From the NCBI GenBank assembly GCA_041753075.1, contig JBGSVE010000090.1, forward strand, positions 82,328 to 146,327: DNA of 64,000 nucleotides. The letters are read 5' to 3'. The notes under the pieces are model-generated. The model worked only from the letters and a program-made list of their open reading frames with translations. It ran no database searches and was not told the DNA's origin. Both the position numbers and the translations under genes were made by a program. This document shows, piece by piece, positions 44,215 through 54,817 of this stretch (the stretch's first letter is position 1; each line of letters opens with the position of its first letter). Source of the DNA: UBA6163 sp041753075. Lineage in GTDB: Bacteria; Planctomycetota; Planctomycetia; Pirellulales; Pirellulaceae.

Positions 44215-46098
44215 GTGTCGATCCGCAGCCAAATCGCATTGTTACTGCTCGCCCTGTCGATCACGTTCGTCACATTGACGTACGCGGTTCAGGCTTGGGT
44301 TGTATTGCCCGCGTTTGCTGAACTCGAACGCGAAGGCGGTGAACGCAGCATTGAACAATGCGTCGATGCAATCGGTCGCGACATCGAGAGTTTATCTCAC
44401 CTCGTCAGCGATTGGTCATCCTGGGACGACATGTATCGATATCTCGAAGACCAGAACAAAGACTTTGCCAGCTGCAATCTTCAGAAGGATACTTTCGGAA
44501 CTTCATCCATCAACTTGCTTGCGATTATCGATACAAGCGGCAGCGTTGTATTTGGTGAGTGTCGCGACATCGAAACTCTTGAGCCGATCGAGGTTCCTGA
44601 TTTCTGGACATCGCTGAGTTCGGATGCATTGCCGCTGGCGTCTGCAACCGACGAGTCGGATCGCAAAGCAGGCATCATTTTGACCAGCAATGGCCCGATG
44701 TTGGTTGCGTCCTACCCGATCCTCAACAGTAAGGCTGAAGGGCCGATTCGCGGCACAATGGTTATGGGTCGGTTCTTAACCTCCGCTGAAGTCCAGGGGT
44801 ATGCGGATCGACTGAAGTTGATGGTGGATATTTGGTCTGTCCATGACGGATCGCTACCGCCTAACGCAAAACACGCGTTGACCACTCCCGCCGGCGACGG
44901 CGAAACGCGGATCGAAGCAATTGATAGCCAAACACTCTGTTGCTACACAACGATCGATGATTTATTTGACAACCCGGCTTTGCTGGTTCGAGTCACAGTT
45001 CGCCGCGACGTAACGGCCCAGGGCCATGTGTCGGCAATGACGGCGACGCTGTGCAGTGTCTGGGGAGGCGTCCTGACAATTGCGTTGATGTGGGGCGCGT
45101 TGCAATGGCGAATCGTTGGCCCCATCAGCAACATGTGCGTGCACGCGGTTCGCATCGGTACCACCGACGATCTCAAGGCGCGGTTGGACCTGGATCGCGA
45201 TGACGAATTGGGCACCTTAGCAAAGGAACTCGACGCCATGGTCGCGAGTTTGGCCGAGTCTCGCAAAAACGTTCTCGAAGCCGCACACAGCGCCGGCATG
45301 GCCGAGATCGCCTCGGAGGTTCTGCATAACGTTGGCAATGCCGTAAACTCGGCCAACTGCTCGATCGAACAACTCGAAGAACGTTTTAAGAAAACGAAAC
45401 TGGTTGGCTTGGATCGCGCCACCAAACTACTCTGCGAGCAAGCTCCCCGAGCGGCCCAGTTTTTTGGCCAAGACGCTCGCGGTCCCAAGCTGATCGAATA
45501 CTTCGCCAGCCTTAACGAGTCGCTGCGTGACGAACGATTGGCTAATGAAGCCGATCTCGATCGACTGCGCGAAACCATTCGACACATTCGTGACGCGATC
45601 ACTTCGCAGCAAACATTTGCCCGCAGCAGTGACTTTCGCCAAGAAGTCGAGTTGGCGGGGCTGGTTGCTGAAGCATTGCTGCTCAACAAAGACCTGATCC
45701 ACCTAGCCGAAGTGACGGTTGAACTACAGATTCCGCCGCTGCCTGAATTGCACCTCAACAAAGGCCGCTTGAATCAGGTACTCGTCAATTTAATTCGCAA
45801 CGCCGTCCAGTCGATGCAATCACAAGCGTCCGATGATCGGCGATTGACGATCTCCGCCGGGCTTGTCGAATCGACAGCGCTGCGGCTGGACATCACCGAC
45901 ACCGGTGGCGGCATCAGTGCCGAAGTGCTTGCAAAGTTGTTCACGCATGGATTTACAACCAAGCCCGATGGCAACGGATTCGGCCTGCATTACTGCGCCA
46001 ACGTGATTCGTGAAGCTGGCGGCAGCATCACGGCAGAAAGCGCCGGCGTCGGGCTTGGCGCGACGTTCCACGTTTACCTTCCCAATGTGCTGGGCTAA
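44215..46098 (+). CDS. CHASE4-type membrane sensor histidine kinase
   Basis: The 627-residue kinase starts with GTG (AGGA is 7 nt before it). A helix at about residues 6-28 precedes a periplasmic sensor that resembles CHASE4 (DWSSWDDMYRYL pattern, up to about 240). A second helix (about 268-295) leads to HAMP (about 295-345). The phospho-acceptor segment reads GMAEIASEVLHNVGNAVNS with His371, the LHNxGN type, and the ATPase domain has NLIRNAVQSM, DTGGGIS, and NGFGLHYC. It is the first gene of the operon; the next gene starts 6 bp after its stop. The stimulus is unknown. Confidence 0.9.
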   Translation: MSIRSQIALLLLALSITFVTLTYAVQAWVVLPAFAELEREGGERSIEQCVDAIGRDIESLSHLVSDWSSWDDMYRYLEDQNKDFASCNLQKDTFGTSSINLLAIIDTSGSVVFGECRDIETLEPIEVPDFWTSLSSDALPLASATDESDRKAGIILTSNGPMLVASYPILNSKAEGPIRGTMVMGRFLTSAEVQGYADRLKLMVDIWSVHDGSLPPNAKHALTTPAGDGETRIEAIDSQTLCCYTTIDDLFDNPALLVRVTVRRDVTAQGHVSAMTATLCSVWGGVLTIALMWGALQWRIVGPISNMCVHAVRIGTTDDLKARLDLDRDDELGTLAKELDAMVASLAESRKNVLEAAHSAGMAEIASEVLHNVGNAVNSANCSIEQLEERFKKTKLVGLDRATKLLCEQAPRAAQFFGQDARGPKLIEYFASLNESLRDERLANEADLDRLRETIRHIRDAITSQQTFARSSDFRQEVELAGLVAEALLLNKDLIHLAEVTVELQIPPLPELHLNKGRLNQVLVNLIRNAVQSMQSQASDDRRLTISAGLVESTALRLDITDTGGGISAEVLAKLFTHGFTTKPDGNGFGLHYCANVIREAGGSITAESAGVGLGATFHVYLPNVLG

Positions 46099-46104
46099 CC
46101 AACC

Positions 46105-48681
<2,577 letters not shown>

Positions 48682-48707
48682 ACGGCAACATAGTTCGCGA
48701 TCACACC

Positions 48708-49970
48708 ATGACTACAGCAACCGATACACGATCGTCATTCATTCCATCATTGGCACCGCCGACCGGCGGATTGGTGATTGGCAACAATTCCGCGATGACT
48801 CCATCGATCGGTTTGGTTGCCCGCGCTGGTGAGCTCACCGGTGATGCCGGAATACTTGACCAACAACGGGCTCGTTTGCTCATCATCGATGACGAGCCGA
48901 TCAACGCCAAGATCGCAGAAAAATGCTTGCGCCAGGCTGGCTATCGGGACATTCTTGTTCATACCAGCTCCGAAACCGCGTTTGATGTCATCAACACACA
49001 ACGTCCCGACATCGTGCTGTGTGATGTTTGCATGCCGGTCTCCGGGCTCGACATTTTGCGGCGTGTTATCGCGAATCCTGTTTTGGTTCACATCCCGATG
49101 ATCATGGTGACCGCGTCGGAAGACGAATCGATGCGTGTTGAGGCGTTGGAACTGGGGGCCACCGACCTGTTGATTAAGCCGCTGCGGGTCAGTGAATTGT
49201 TGCCACGAGTTCGCAATGGACTGCTAGTTAAATCGCATGTCGAGTCATTACGAAAGCACAGTGACGAATTGGAACGTCAGGTGCGCCGCCGGACCGCCGA
49301 ATTGTTAACCAGCCGAACCGAGTTGGTGCATTGCTTGGCGCGGCTGGCCGAGTATCGCGACAATGAGACCGGTCGGCACGTCATTCGCGTCGGCCGTTAC
49401 GCCGGATTGCTCGCCCGTTCGCTTGGTCTCGATGCCGACCTGAGCGAATTGATCGAAGCCGCCGCACCGCTGCACGACATCGGCAAGATCGGTATCCCCG
49501 ACGCCATCTTGCTCAAAGAAGGCAAGCTCACCGACGAGGAATTCGCAATTATGCAACGACACGTTGCCTTGGGCAAAGGTGCGTTCGAGCCGTTGTCGGC
49601 GCATGAAATGCGTGCCTTCAGGTCGCATACGATTCTCGGCGAAATGATGGTTAATGTCGAAACGTCGCCGCTGTTGACCATGGCCGCGCAAATCGCGCTT
49701 ACCCATCACGAACGTTGGGACGGCAGCGGATATCCAATCGGCCTGTCCGGCGACGACATCCCGCTGAGCGGACGGATTGTTGCCGTCGCCGACGTGTTTG
49801 ATGCGCTTAGTAATAAGCGTCCATACAAGCCGGCGTTTCCGGTTGAGAAATGCTTCGCAATCCTTGACGAAGGCTGCGGCACGCATTTTGACCCGCAAGT
49901 GATCCAAGCTTTTAAGCGAGTCCGCGACGAGATCGTTCGCATACGAATTGAATTTGCGGATATTGATTGA
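48708..49970 (+). CDS. Response regulator with HD-GYP phosphodiesterase domain
   Basis: The 420-residue protein has a receiver (about 60-180; phospho-Asp106 in LCDVCMP) and, after a coiled linker, an HD-GYP domain. The latter has HDIGKIGIPDAILLK (His256, Asp257) and HHERWDGSGYP (about residue 333), including the full GYP part, so it should cut cyclic di-GMP. The start at 48708 lacks a strong ribosome site; coding sequence before it would overlap the hybrid kinase. Its stop overlaps the next start (TGATG). Confidence 0.93.
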   Translation: MTTATDTRSSFIPSLAPPTGGLVIGNNSAMTPSIGLVARAGELTGDAGILDQQRARLLIIDDEPINAKIAEKCLRQAGYRDILVHTSSETAFDVINTQRPDIVLCDVCMPVSGLDILRRVIANPVLVHIPMIMVTASEDESMRVEALELGATDLLIKPLRVSELLPRVRNGLLVKSHVESLRKHSDELERQVRRRTAELLTSRTELVHCLARLAEYRDNETGRHVIRVGRYAGLLARSLGLDADLSELIEAAAPLHDIGKIGIPDAILLKEGKLTDEEFAIMQRHVALGKGAFEPLSAHEMRAFRSHTILGEMMVNVETSPLLTMAAQIALTHHERWDGSGYPIGLSGDDIPLSGRIVAVADVFDALSNKRPYKPAFPVEKCFAILDEGCGTHFDPQVIQAFKRVRDEIVRIRIEFADID

Positions 49971-51475
49971 TGAGCATTTTATCCAACAACACGATCGACG
50001 ATTCGCCCGAAAACTTGGAAACGCGTTTGCTTTACCAAGTCGAATCGTTGCTGCATTCGCTAGGTGACCACGTCGATGCATCGCTGGCGTCGTCGGCCGG
50101 CGATGATTCTGCGTCGGCACTCGAATTGTGTTCGTGGATGTTAACGAAGGTTGGTCGAACGTCGCAAGATTTGCGCCAACGCCTAGCTGCGGCCGAAAAC
50201 CGAAACCTTGAACAAGAATTGCAACTTCGCGCCCGCGCCAGCGAGTCAACCACCGATCCGTTGACCAAGGTTGCTAACCGTCGCGCCTTTGACGCCGAAT
50301 TAAGCACTCGCTGCGCAACGGCTGAGAACGCACATTGTCCGGTCTCGCTGATGATGCTGGACATCGACCACTTTAAAGCCGTCAACGACAACAACGGCCA
50401 CCATGTCGGTGATGCCGTGCTGCGCGGTGTCGCCGCGGCGATCGTTCGGCGCTTACCCGTCGGTGCCGTCTTGGCTCGTTATGGTGGCGAGGAGTTCGCC
50501 GTGCTGTTCTCGAGCCTAACGATTGACCAAGCTGTCGAAGCGGCCGAGGACGTGCGACGCTACGTGGCGAAGACGATTTTCACATTCCAAGATCGACCGC
50601 TGCACGTGACCGTTAGCTGTGGCGTCGCACAATGGCGACTTGGCGAGACTACGTTCGATATCGTCCAGCGTGCCGACGGTGCCATGTACGCATCGAAACA
50701 GGCCGGTCGCAATCGAACTTCATGGCATGACGCTGAGTTGGTTCACGAGTTTCGCGCGACCGAAGATTTTGTTAACCCCGACGGTGCATCTCGCGTGGCC
50801 AGCGAAGCGACGGAATCATGCGTCCGCGTCGAATTGGATACGATTGATCAAGCCAGCGTCTTGAATTCACCGCTCAGCGCTACACCGCCGACGAATCATT
50901 ATCGCTCGGTACGGCGCATCAACTGTTGCGACGCGACAATGTTGTTCTGGTGCATTCGCCAACGCATCGAAGAATTCAAACGCGGTGGCGCGCCGTTCTG
51001 CGTGCTGGCGATCGAACTCGATGACAAGCTTTCAAGGATCGCGGAATACGGTCCCTCGGCGACGCAGTTTTTCCTGCGCACGCAACTGTTGCATCTTGAC
51101 TCGACGCTTAACGAGAGCGACATCGTTGGGCGGATTGGACAATCACGCGTGCTGGCCATTTTGCCACAAACGTCAATCGATCGAATCGTCCCACTTTGCA
51201 ATCGTCTCAAGATATCGATGCAGCGTTTCGTGTTCCCAACATTGACCGCAATGCTTGATTACTCGATCTCTGTGGGCGTCGCCGAAGTGGCGTTGGACGC
51301 CGATCCGGCGGCGCTGGTGCGACGTGCCGAAACCGCATTGGAATTTGCCCAAGGCTGCGGACGCGGACAATTCGTAGCCTCGTTGTCCGGTCGTTTGATG
51401 GACCTGATGCAAGGCGAGCCGATCGTGCTAAATCCGTCTCGGCTGGACGAGTGCTTGTCCTACGCCGATCGATGA
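49970..51475 (+). CDS. Double-GGDEF protein, putative diguanylate cyclase
   Basis: The 501-residue protein has a first GGDEF domain (about 85-255) with DPLTKVANRRAFD, an LDIDHFKAVND metal site and an intact GGEEF loop (residue 172 on), so it should make cyclic di-GMP. A second region (about 310-480) keeps the GGDEF-domain outline (CVLAIELDD, SISVGVAE, RRAETALEFA) but has IGQSR where GGEEF should be, so it is probably inactive or regulatory. It has no receiver domain. ATG 49970 overlaps the HD-GYP stop. Its 3' end overlaps a small convergent gene by 16 bp. Confidence 0.92.
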   Translation: MSILSNNTIDDSPENLETRLLYQVESLLHSLGDHVDASLASSAGDDSASALELCSWMLTKVGRTSQDLRQRLAAAENRNLEQELQLRARASESTTDPLTKVANRRAFDAELSTRCATAENAHCPVSLMMLDIDHFKAVNDNNGHHVGDAVLRGVAAAIVRRLPVGAVLARYGGEEFAVLFSSLTIDQAVEAAEDVRRYVAKTIFTFQDRPLHVTVSCGVAQWRLGETTFDIVQRADGAMYASKQAGRNRTSWHDAELVHEFRATEDFVNPDGASRVASEATESCVRVELDTIDQASVLNSPLSATPPTNHYRSVRRINCCDATMLFWCIRQRIEEFKRGGAPFCVLAIELDDKLSRIAEYGPSATQFFLRTQLLHLDSTLNESDIVGRIGQSRVLAILPQTSIDRIVPLCNRLKISMQRFVFPTLTAMLDYSISVGVAEVALDADPAALVRRAETALEFAQGCGRGQFVASLSGRLMDLMQGEPIVLNPSRLDECLSYADR

Positions 51476-51669
51476 TGGGCCGTCTTGGCCTTGGCCGTAC
51501 CGCGACTGTGGTCGCCGGATTGGTGAAAGAAACTCGCAGTCCGGTTGCGGGCTTGGTAACGCTGGGCAAGTGTCGCGCTACCGCGAGTCCCTGCGGCCTT
51601 ACCTTCATGTGAAAGCGCGATGCCAAATAGTATCGCCGCTACAAGGCTAAATCGAACGAAGCTATTCAT
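51460..51669 (-). CDS. Small secreted protein candidate
   Basis: The 69-residue product has a credible signal peptide (NSFVRFSLVAAILFGIALS, cleavage near GKAAG) and a short basic tail rich in His, Arg and Gln. No known family. No strong ribosome site is seen. It overlaps the GGDEF gene by 16 bp at the convergent ends. The signal peptide is the main argument for it being real. Confidence 0.45.
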   Translation of the reverse strand: MNSFVRFSLVAAILFGIALSHEGKAAGTRGSATLAQRYQARNRTASFFHQSGDHSRGTAKAKTAHHRSA

Positions 51670-51788
51670 GCTGTTTCACGCTGGTGATCAAAAAACGGGT
51701 GCTCCGCCAAGCGATTTAGGTTGATCAATACGGGGCCGAATTGTCAAGCGAAAACCGCCCGGTTTAGCGTCGCTTTTTATTGTCGTAC

Positions 51789-51798
51789 CGGATATCCG
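51789..51798. promoter_or_regulatory. Short palindrome before the ECF sigma gene
   Basis: CGGATATCCG is a perfect 10-bp palindrome just upstream of TAGAAT (51800-51805), which resembles a -10 box. No matching -35 box at normal spacing was found. It could be an operator or chance. Confidence 0.25.
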
Positions 51799-51803
51799 TT
51801 AGA

Positions 51804-52400
51804 ATGGGTTCGAATATGAGCCAATCACCCAGCCTGTCGTCCGAGTTTCTGTTGCGCCTTGGCGAGTTGGACTCACCGGCTTGGACACGGTTTGTCGAAA
51901 CATTTTCCCCAGTCGTTTACGCATGGTGCCGCAAGTCGGGATTGACCGGACATGACGCGGCCGACGTGGTCCAAGATGTTTTTGCGACGATCTCAAGCAA
52001 GATTCACCAGTTTGATCGCCACCGCGCGGGCGCCAGTTTTCGCGCTTGGATGGCGACGATCACGCGCACCAAGCTGGCCGATTTTTATCGCCGTCGAGCA
52101 CGCCATCCCCAAGCCCAAGGCGGTACCGATGCGCTGAATTGGTTGCAGGCTGTGCCTGACTTTGACAATGATCAATCGTCCGCGTCGGCGCTCGCCGTCA
52201 CCGTGACGCAAAGGGTACTGGCATTGATCCGCGAGGAATTTGAACCACAAACTTGGGAGGCATTTCGCTTGACGGCAATCGAGAACGTGCCCGCCGGCGA
52301 GGTTGCCCAGCGTTTGTCGTTGCGAGTTTCCTCGGTCTACCAGGCGCGCTGCCGAGTCCTGCGTCGGCTCAAGCAACGGCTCAACGAATTGCCAACGTAA
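51804..52400 (+). CDS. ECF-type RNA polymerase sigma factor
   Basis: The 198-residue protein has sigma region 2 (FVETFSPVVYAWCRKSGL, then DAADVVQDVFATI and FRAWMATITRTKLADFYRR) and region 4 (VPAGEVAQRLSLRVSSVYQA then RCRVLRRLKQRL). There is no region 3, so it is an extracytoplasmic-function sigma. The starts at 51804 and 51816 are both possible and neither has a clear ribosome site. No anti-sigma gene is adjacent; the next gene is a DUF2071 protein 58 bp downstream. The group resembles planctomycete sigma factors with kinase-linked control, but no kinase is next to it. Confidence 0.9.
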   Translation: MGSNMSQSPSLSSEFLLRLGELDSPAWTRFVETFSPVVYAWCRKSGLTGHDAADVVQDVFATISSKIHQFDRHRAGASFRAWMATITRTKLADFYRRRARHPQAQGGTDALNWLQAVPDFDNDQSSASALAVTVTQRVLALIREEFEPQTWEAFRLTAIENVPAGEVAQRLSLRVSSVYQARCRVLRRLKQRLNELPT

Positions 52401-52458
52401 AGCCGCACTCATCGATGAGCGCGATCATCTCGAGCACCGTTCGCTTCTTGCTAACACA

Positions 52459-53220
52459 ATGATGCTGCAATTACCTTCAATCCGCGGAATCATCGATCGA
52501 CGGATCCTGGCGAACTATCGCATCGACCCGGCGTGCGTGGCGGCTGCGTTGCCACCGCCATTTCGACCTCAGATTGTCAATGGTTATGCGATCGGTGGAA
52601 TCTGCATGATTCGCTTGAAACAAATTCGCCCTAAATTCTTGCCGATGCCTTGGGGCCTTAGTTCGGAAAACGCTGCGCACCGAATTGCAGTTCAGTGGGA
52701 TTCGGGCTGCGAAATCATGCACGGCGTTTATATTCCCCGACGTGACACCAATTCAATTCTGAATTCGTTGGCCGGCGGCATAATGTTTCCGGGCTTGCAT
52801 CACCACGCGCGGTTCACGGTGGTTGAGAAGGATGAACAATACTCGCTCACCATGAAAAGTCATGATGACAAGGCGTTGGTTCAAATTGCCGGTACCGTTG
52901 CAGCTTCGTTTCCCAAAACGTCTGTTTTCGGATCGCTCAGCGCTGCGTCTAATTTTTTTGCCGCAGGCTCGCTCGGTTACTCCGATACAAACACCACGGG
53001 CAAATTCGACGGTATCGAATTGCAATGCGACAACTGGCATGTCGAATCGCTGGAGGTTGACTCGATACGGTCCAGTTACTTCGAGGACTGCGAACGGTTC
53101 CCGGCTGGATCGGTGGCGTTTGATTGCGCATTATTGATGCGGAACATTGTTCACCAGTGGCATGGTCGCCCGGATCTGTTCAGTCTCCCGAATCGATCCA
53201 AAGTAGAACACCGTTGGTAG
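52459..53220 (+). CDS. DUF2071 family protein
   Basis: The 253-residue protein fits the DUF2071 (YqjF-like) family, which has an acetoacetate-decarboxylase-like fold. It opens RGIIDRRILANYRIDPACVA and has CEIMHGVYIPRRDT and FPGLHHHARFTVVEKD segments. No function is established for the family. ATG at 52459 (or the next one) is taken; earlier starts would overlap the sigma gene. It follows the sigma factor on the same strand. The 3' end overlaps the convergent gene by 41 bp. Confidence 0.8.
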   Translation: MMLQLPSIRGIIDRRILANYRIDPACVAAALPPPFRPQIVNGYAIGGICMIRLKQIRPKFLPMPWGLSSENAAHRIAVQWDSGCEIMHGVYIPRRDTNSILNSLAGGIMFPGLHHHARFTVVEKDEQYSLTMKSHDDKALVQIAGTVAASFPKTSVFGSLSAASNFFAAGSLGYSDTNTTGKFDGIELQCDNWHVESLEVDSIRSSYFEDCERFPAGSVAFDCALLMRNIVHQWHGRPDLFSLPNRSKVEHRW

Positions 53221-53857
53221 GTTTTTTCGCCGGGGCACTCAATGAGAAGTTCTTGTTCGGTTCATTGTTTCGACGGCGTAAAAGTTGAACCGCTTCTTTT
53301 GCATCGAATGCTTGGGATTGCGAAATGGTTCCGTAACTGGTCCATCCGTTACTTGCCTGCCAAACGGCTGGACGTTTTGCCTTGATGACTGTTTCGCCAT
53401 CGACCAGCACTACAAACCTGTGCTCACTGTTCACGTCGTTCTTATCAGCTTCAGTGCTGCGGAGTTCAATCGAATGGATGCCAGGTTGCAAATCAAATGA
53501 TCCCGTCGGCTGTGGAAACAATACATCGAATGGGCCTGAATCGACAATTTCTTCGAGCACGAGACACAATCGATGAACTTGTGTTGGCACCAAGGGTTTG
53601 GGAATGTAGGCATCAAAGATCAATTCGTTCGACAATGTCGGCACGCGGCGGACGACCGCAATTTGTGTTGGATTGTCAACCGACAACTCTCTGGTCATCG
53701 GACGTAAAGTCGCCAGCAATCTTTGCAGCTCATTGCGGTCGTGGCGAGCTTTAACAAAGCCTGCCCCGACGGCGAACAGTGTGACGAGCAATAGCATCGT
53801 GGACAGGCTCAGTTGCCAACGACGATTGACACTTTTTTCACACGCTTGATCGTTCAT
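53180..53857 (-). CDS. Membrane-anchored protein of unknown function (paralogue A)
   Basis: The 225-residue protein has a basic start and one hydrophobic helix (LSLSTMLLLVTLFAVGAGFV), a pattern common in planctomycete membrane-anchored proteins. A short coiled segment (RHDRNELQRLLATLRP) and a beta-rich external part follow. I recognise no catalytic motif. It is similar to the protein encoded just upstream: both go from anchor and coil into (L/V)xxDNP and then a V-x-R-x-P segment. The two genes overlap by 4 bp. Confidence 0.65.
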   Translation of the reverse strand: MNDQACEKSVNRRWQLSLSTMLLLVTLFAVGAGFVKARHDRNELQRLLATLRPMTRELSVDNPTQIAVVRRVPTLSNELIFDAYIPKPLVPTQVHRLCLVLEEIVDSGPFDVLFPQPTGSFDLQPGIHSIELRSTEADKNDVNSEHRFVVLVDGETVIKAKRPAVWQASNGWTSYGTISQSQAFDAKEAVQLLRRRNNEPNKNFSLSAPAKKPTNGVLLWIDSGD

Positions 53858-54516
53858 GGTGAGCCACCGTTCTGCTTCGCCTGCTCCAATTTTTCTCGAT
53901 CTTCAAATGCCTTCTCGCTACCGAGGATAACTTGGAATATCGTTGCGGAGGTTTGCAATCCCAAGTTACTGAGTTCCTTGTCCGCTAATGACTTGAGGGC
54001 TGCAGGGAGTCGTATTTCGATCAACGGAATAATGGCATTAACGGATTCAGTGATTTGAGCATCGACGCCAGCAATCTTGACATCCAATTCGTCCCAATGG
54101 GCCTCCAAGAAATCAGCTAACTCGGGCTGCAGCGACGTGGTCGACGATACATTGTTGCGGATGAGATGAATTTTGCTTTTGCCGTCATCGCGATCGATGC
54201 GAAAACGCAACAATCCTTCCGTTGCTCGAGATTTTCCCAATGATGACCAGCCGGAACTTCCGCCAACACTGTTTTCCGCCAATCTCCAATTCTGATTACC
54301 GGGTAAGTAGATTCGCCAGACGATATGGTCCCGACTGGGACGCTGGACCATTTTGAGCTGCATCTTGTCGGGGTTGTCGATCTTCAACTGCCCAACAAGC
54401 TGCTCCAATCGCTGCTGCTCCAGTTTGAGAACCGCCACCTTTCGGCGTTCCAGTATCAAGCACACCAGGCAACCGATGCTCAGCAGTACGAGTACGCCAT
54501 TTCCAATCTTCCGCAA
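53854..54516 (-). CDS. Membrane-anchored protein of unknown function (paralogue B)
   Basis: The 220-residue protein has an N-terminal helix (GNGVLVLLSIGCLVCLI), a coiled segment (RRKVAVLKLEQQRLEQLVGQ), then LKIDNPDKMQLKMVQRPSRD, matching the layout of paralogue A. The C-terminal half is Lys/Glu-rich and differs. No known domain. Its stop overlaps the start of paralogue A (ATGA), so the two are translated together. It is divergent from the EF-hand fusion gene. Confidence 0.65.
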   Translation of the reverse strand: MRKIGNGVLVLLSIGCLVCLILERRKVAVLKLEQQRLEQLVGQLKIDNPDKMQLKMVQRPSRDHIVWRIYLPGNQNWRLAENSVGGSSGWSSLGKSRATEGLLRFRIDRDDGKSKIHLIRNNVSSTTSLQPELADFLEAHWDELDVKIAGVDAQITESVNAIIPLIEIRLPAALKSLADKELSNLGLQTSATIFQVILGSEKAFEDREKLEQAKQNGGSP

Positions 54517-54817
54517 CAGCCAGTTCCTTCAATCTCAGAGCAAAGGTAGCCTCACGAACCCGCCCGACACGTTTCAAATTTACTTAAGTGTATCTCATGT
54601 CGCGTTCCGAATCGCTGTGATGTCAACGGGAACGCCGAGTTCTCGGCAATGGACAAATAAAAAACCGGTCGACGAGAAGTGTTCTATTATGGTTACACTG
54701 ATTTGTTATCTCGCCGATTCGTTCGCGAGTGATGGCACGCGGTGTTTCAGCTCTGTAAATCGAACAGTTGGTTTTCTCGTATCAATCTATTTTCATAAAA
54801 ACATAAGGCGAATTCCT
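54517..54817. other. 301-bp divergent intergenic region
   Basis: It separates paralogue B (minus) from the EF-hand fusion gene (plus), so it should hold promoters for both. It is more AT-rich than its surroundings. TATTAT near 54685 resembles a -10 box, without a convincing -35 box. GCCGAG-tt-CTCGGC near 54630 is a short palindrome. No gene is seen. Confidence 0.4.

Noticed and set aside
54353..54817. 155-residue extension of the EF-hand fusion
   Set aside because: It overlaps paralogue B on the other strand, and the GTG at 54818 gives a signal peptide with a ribosome site.
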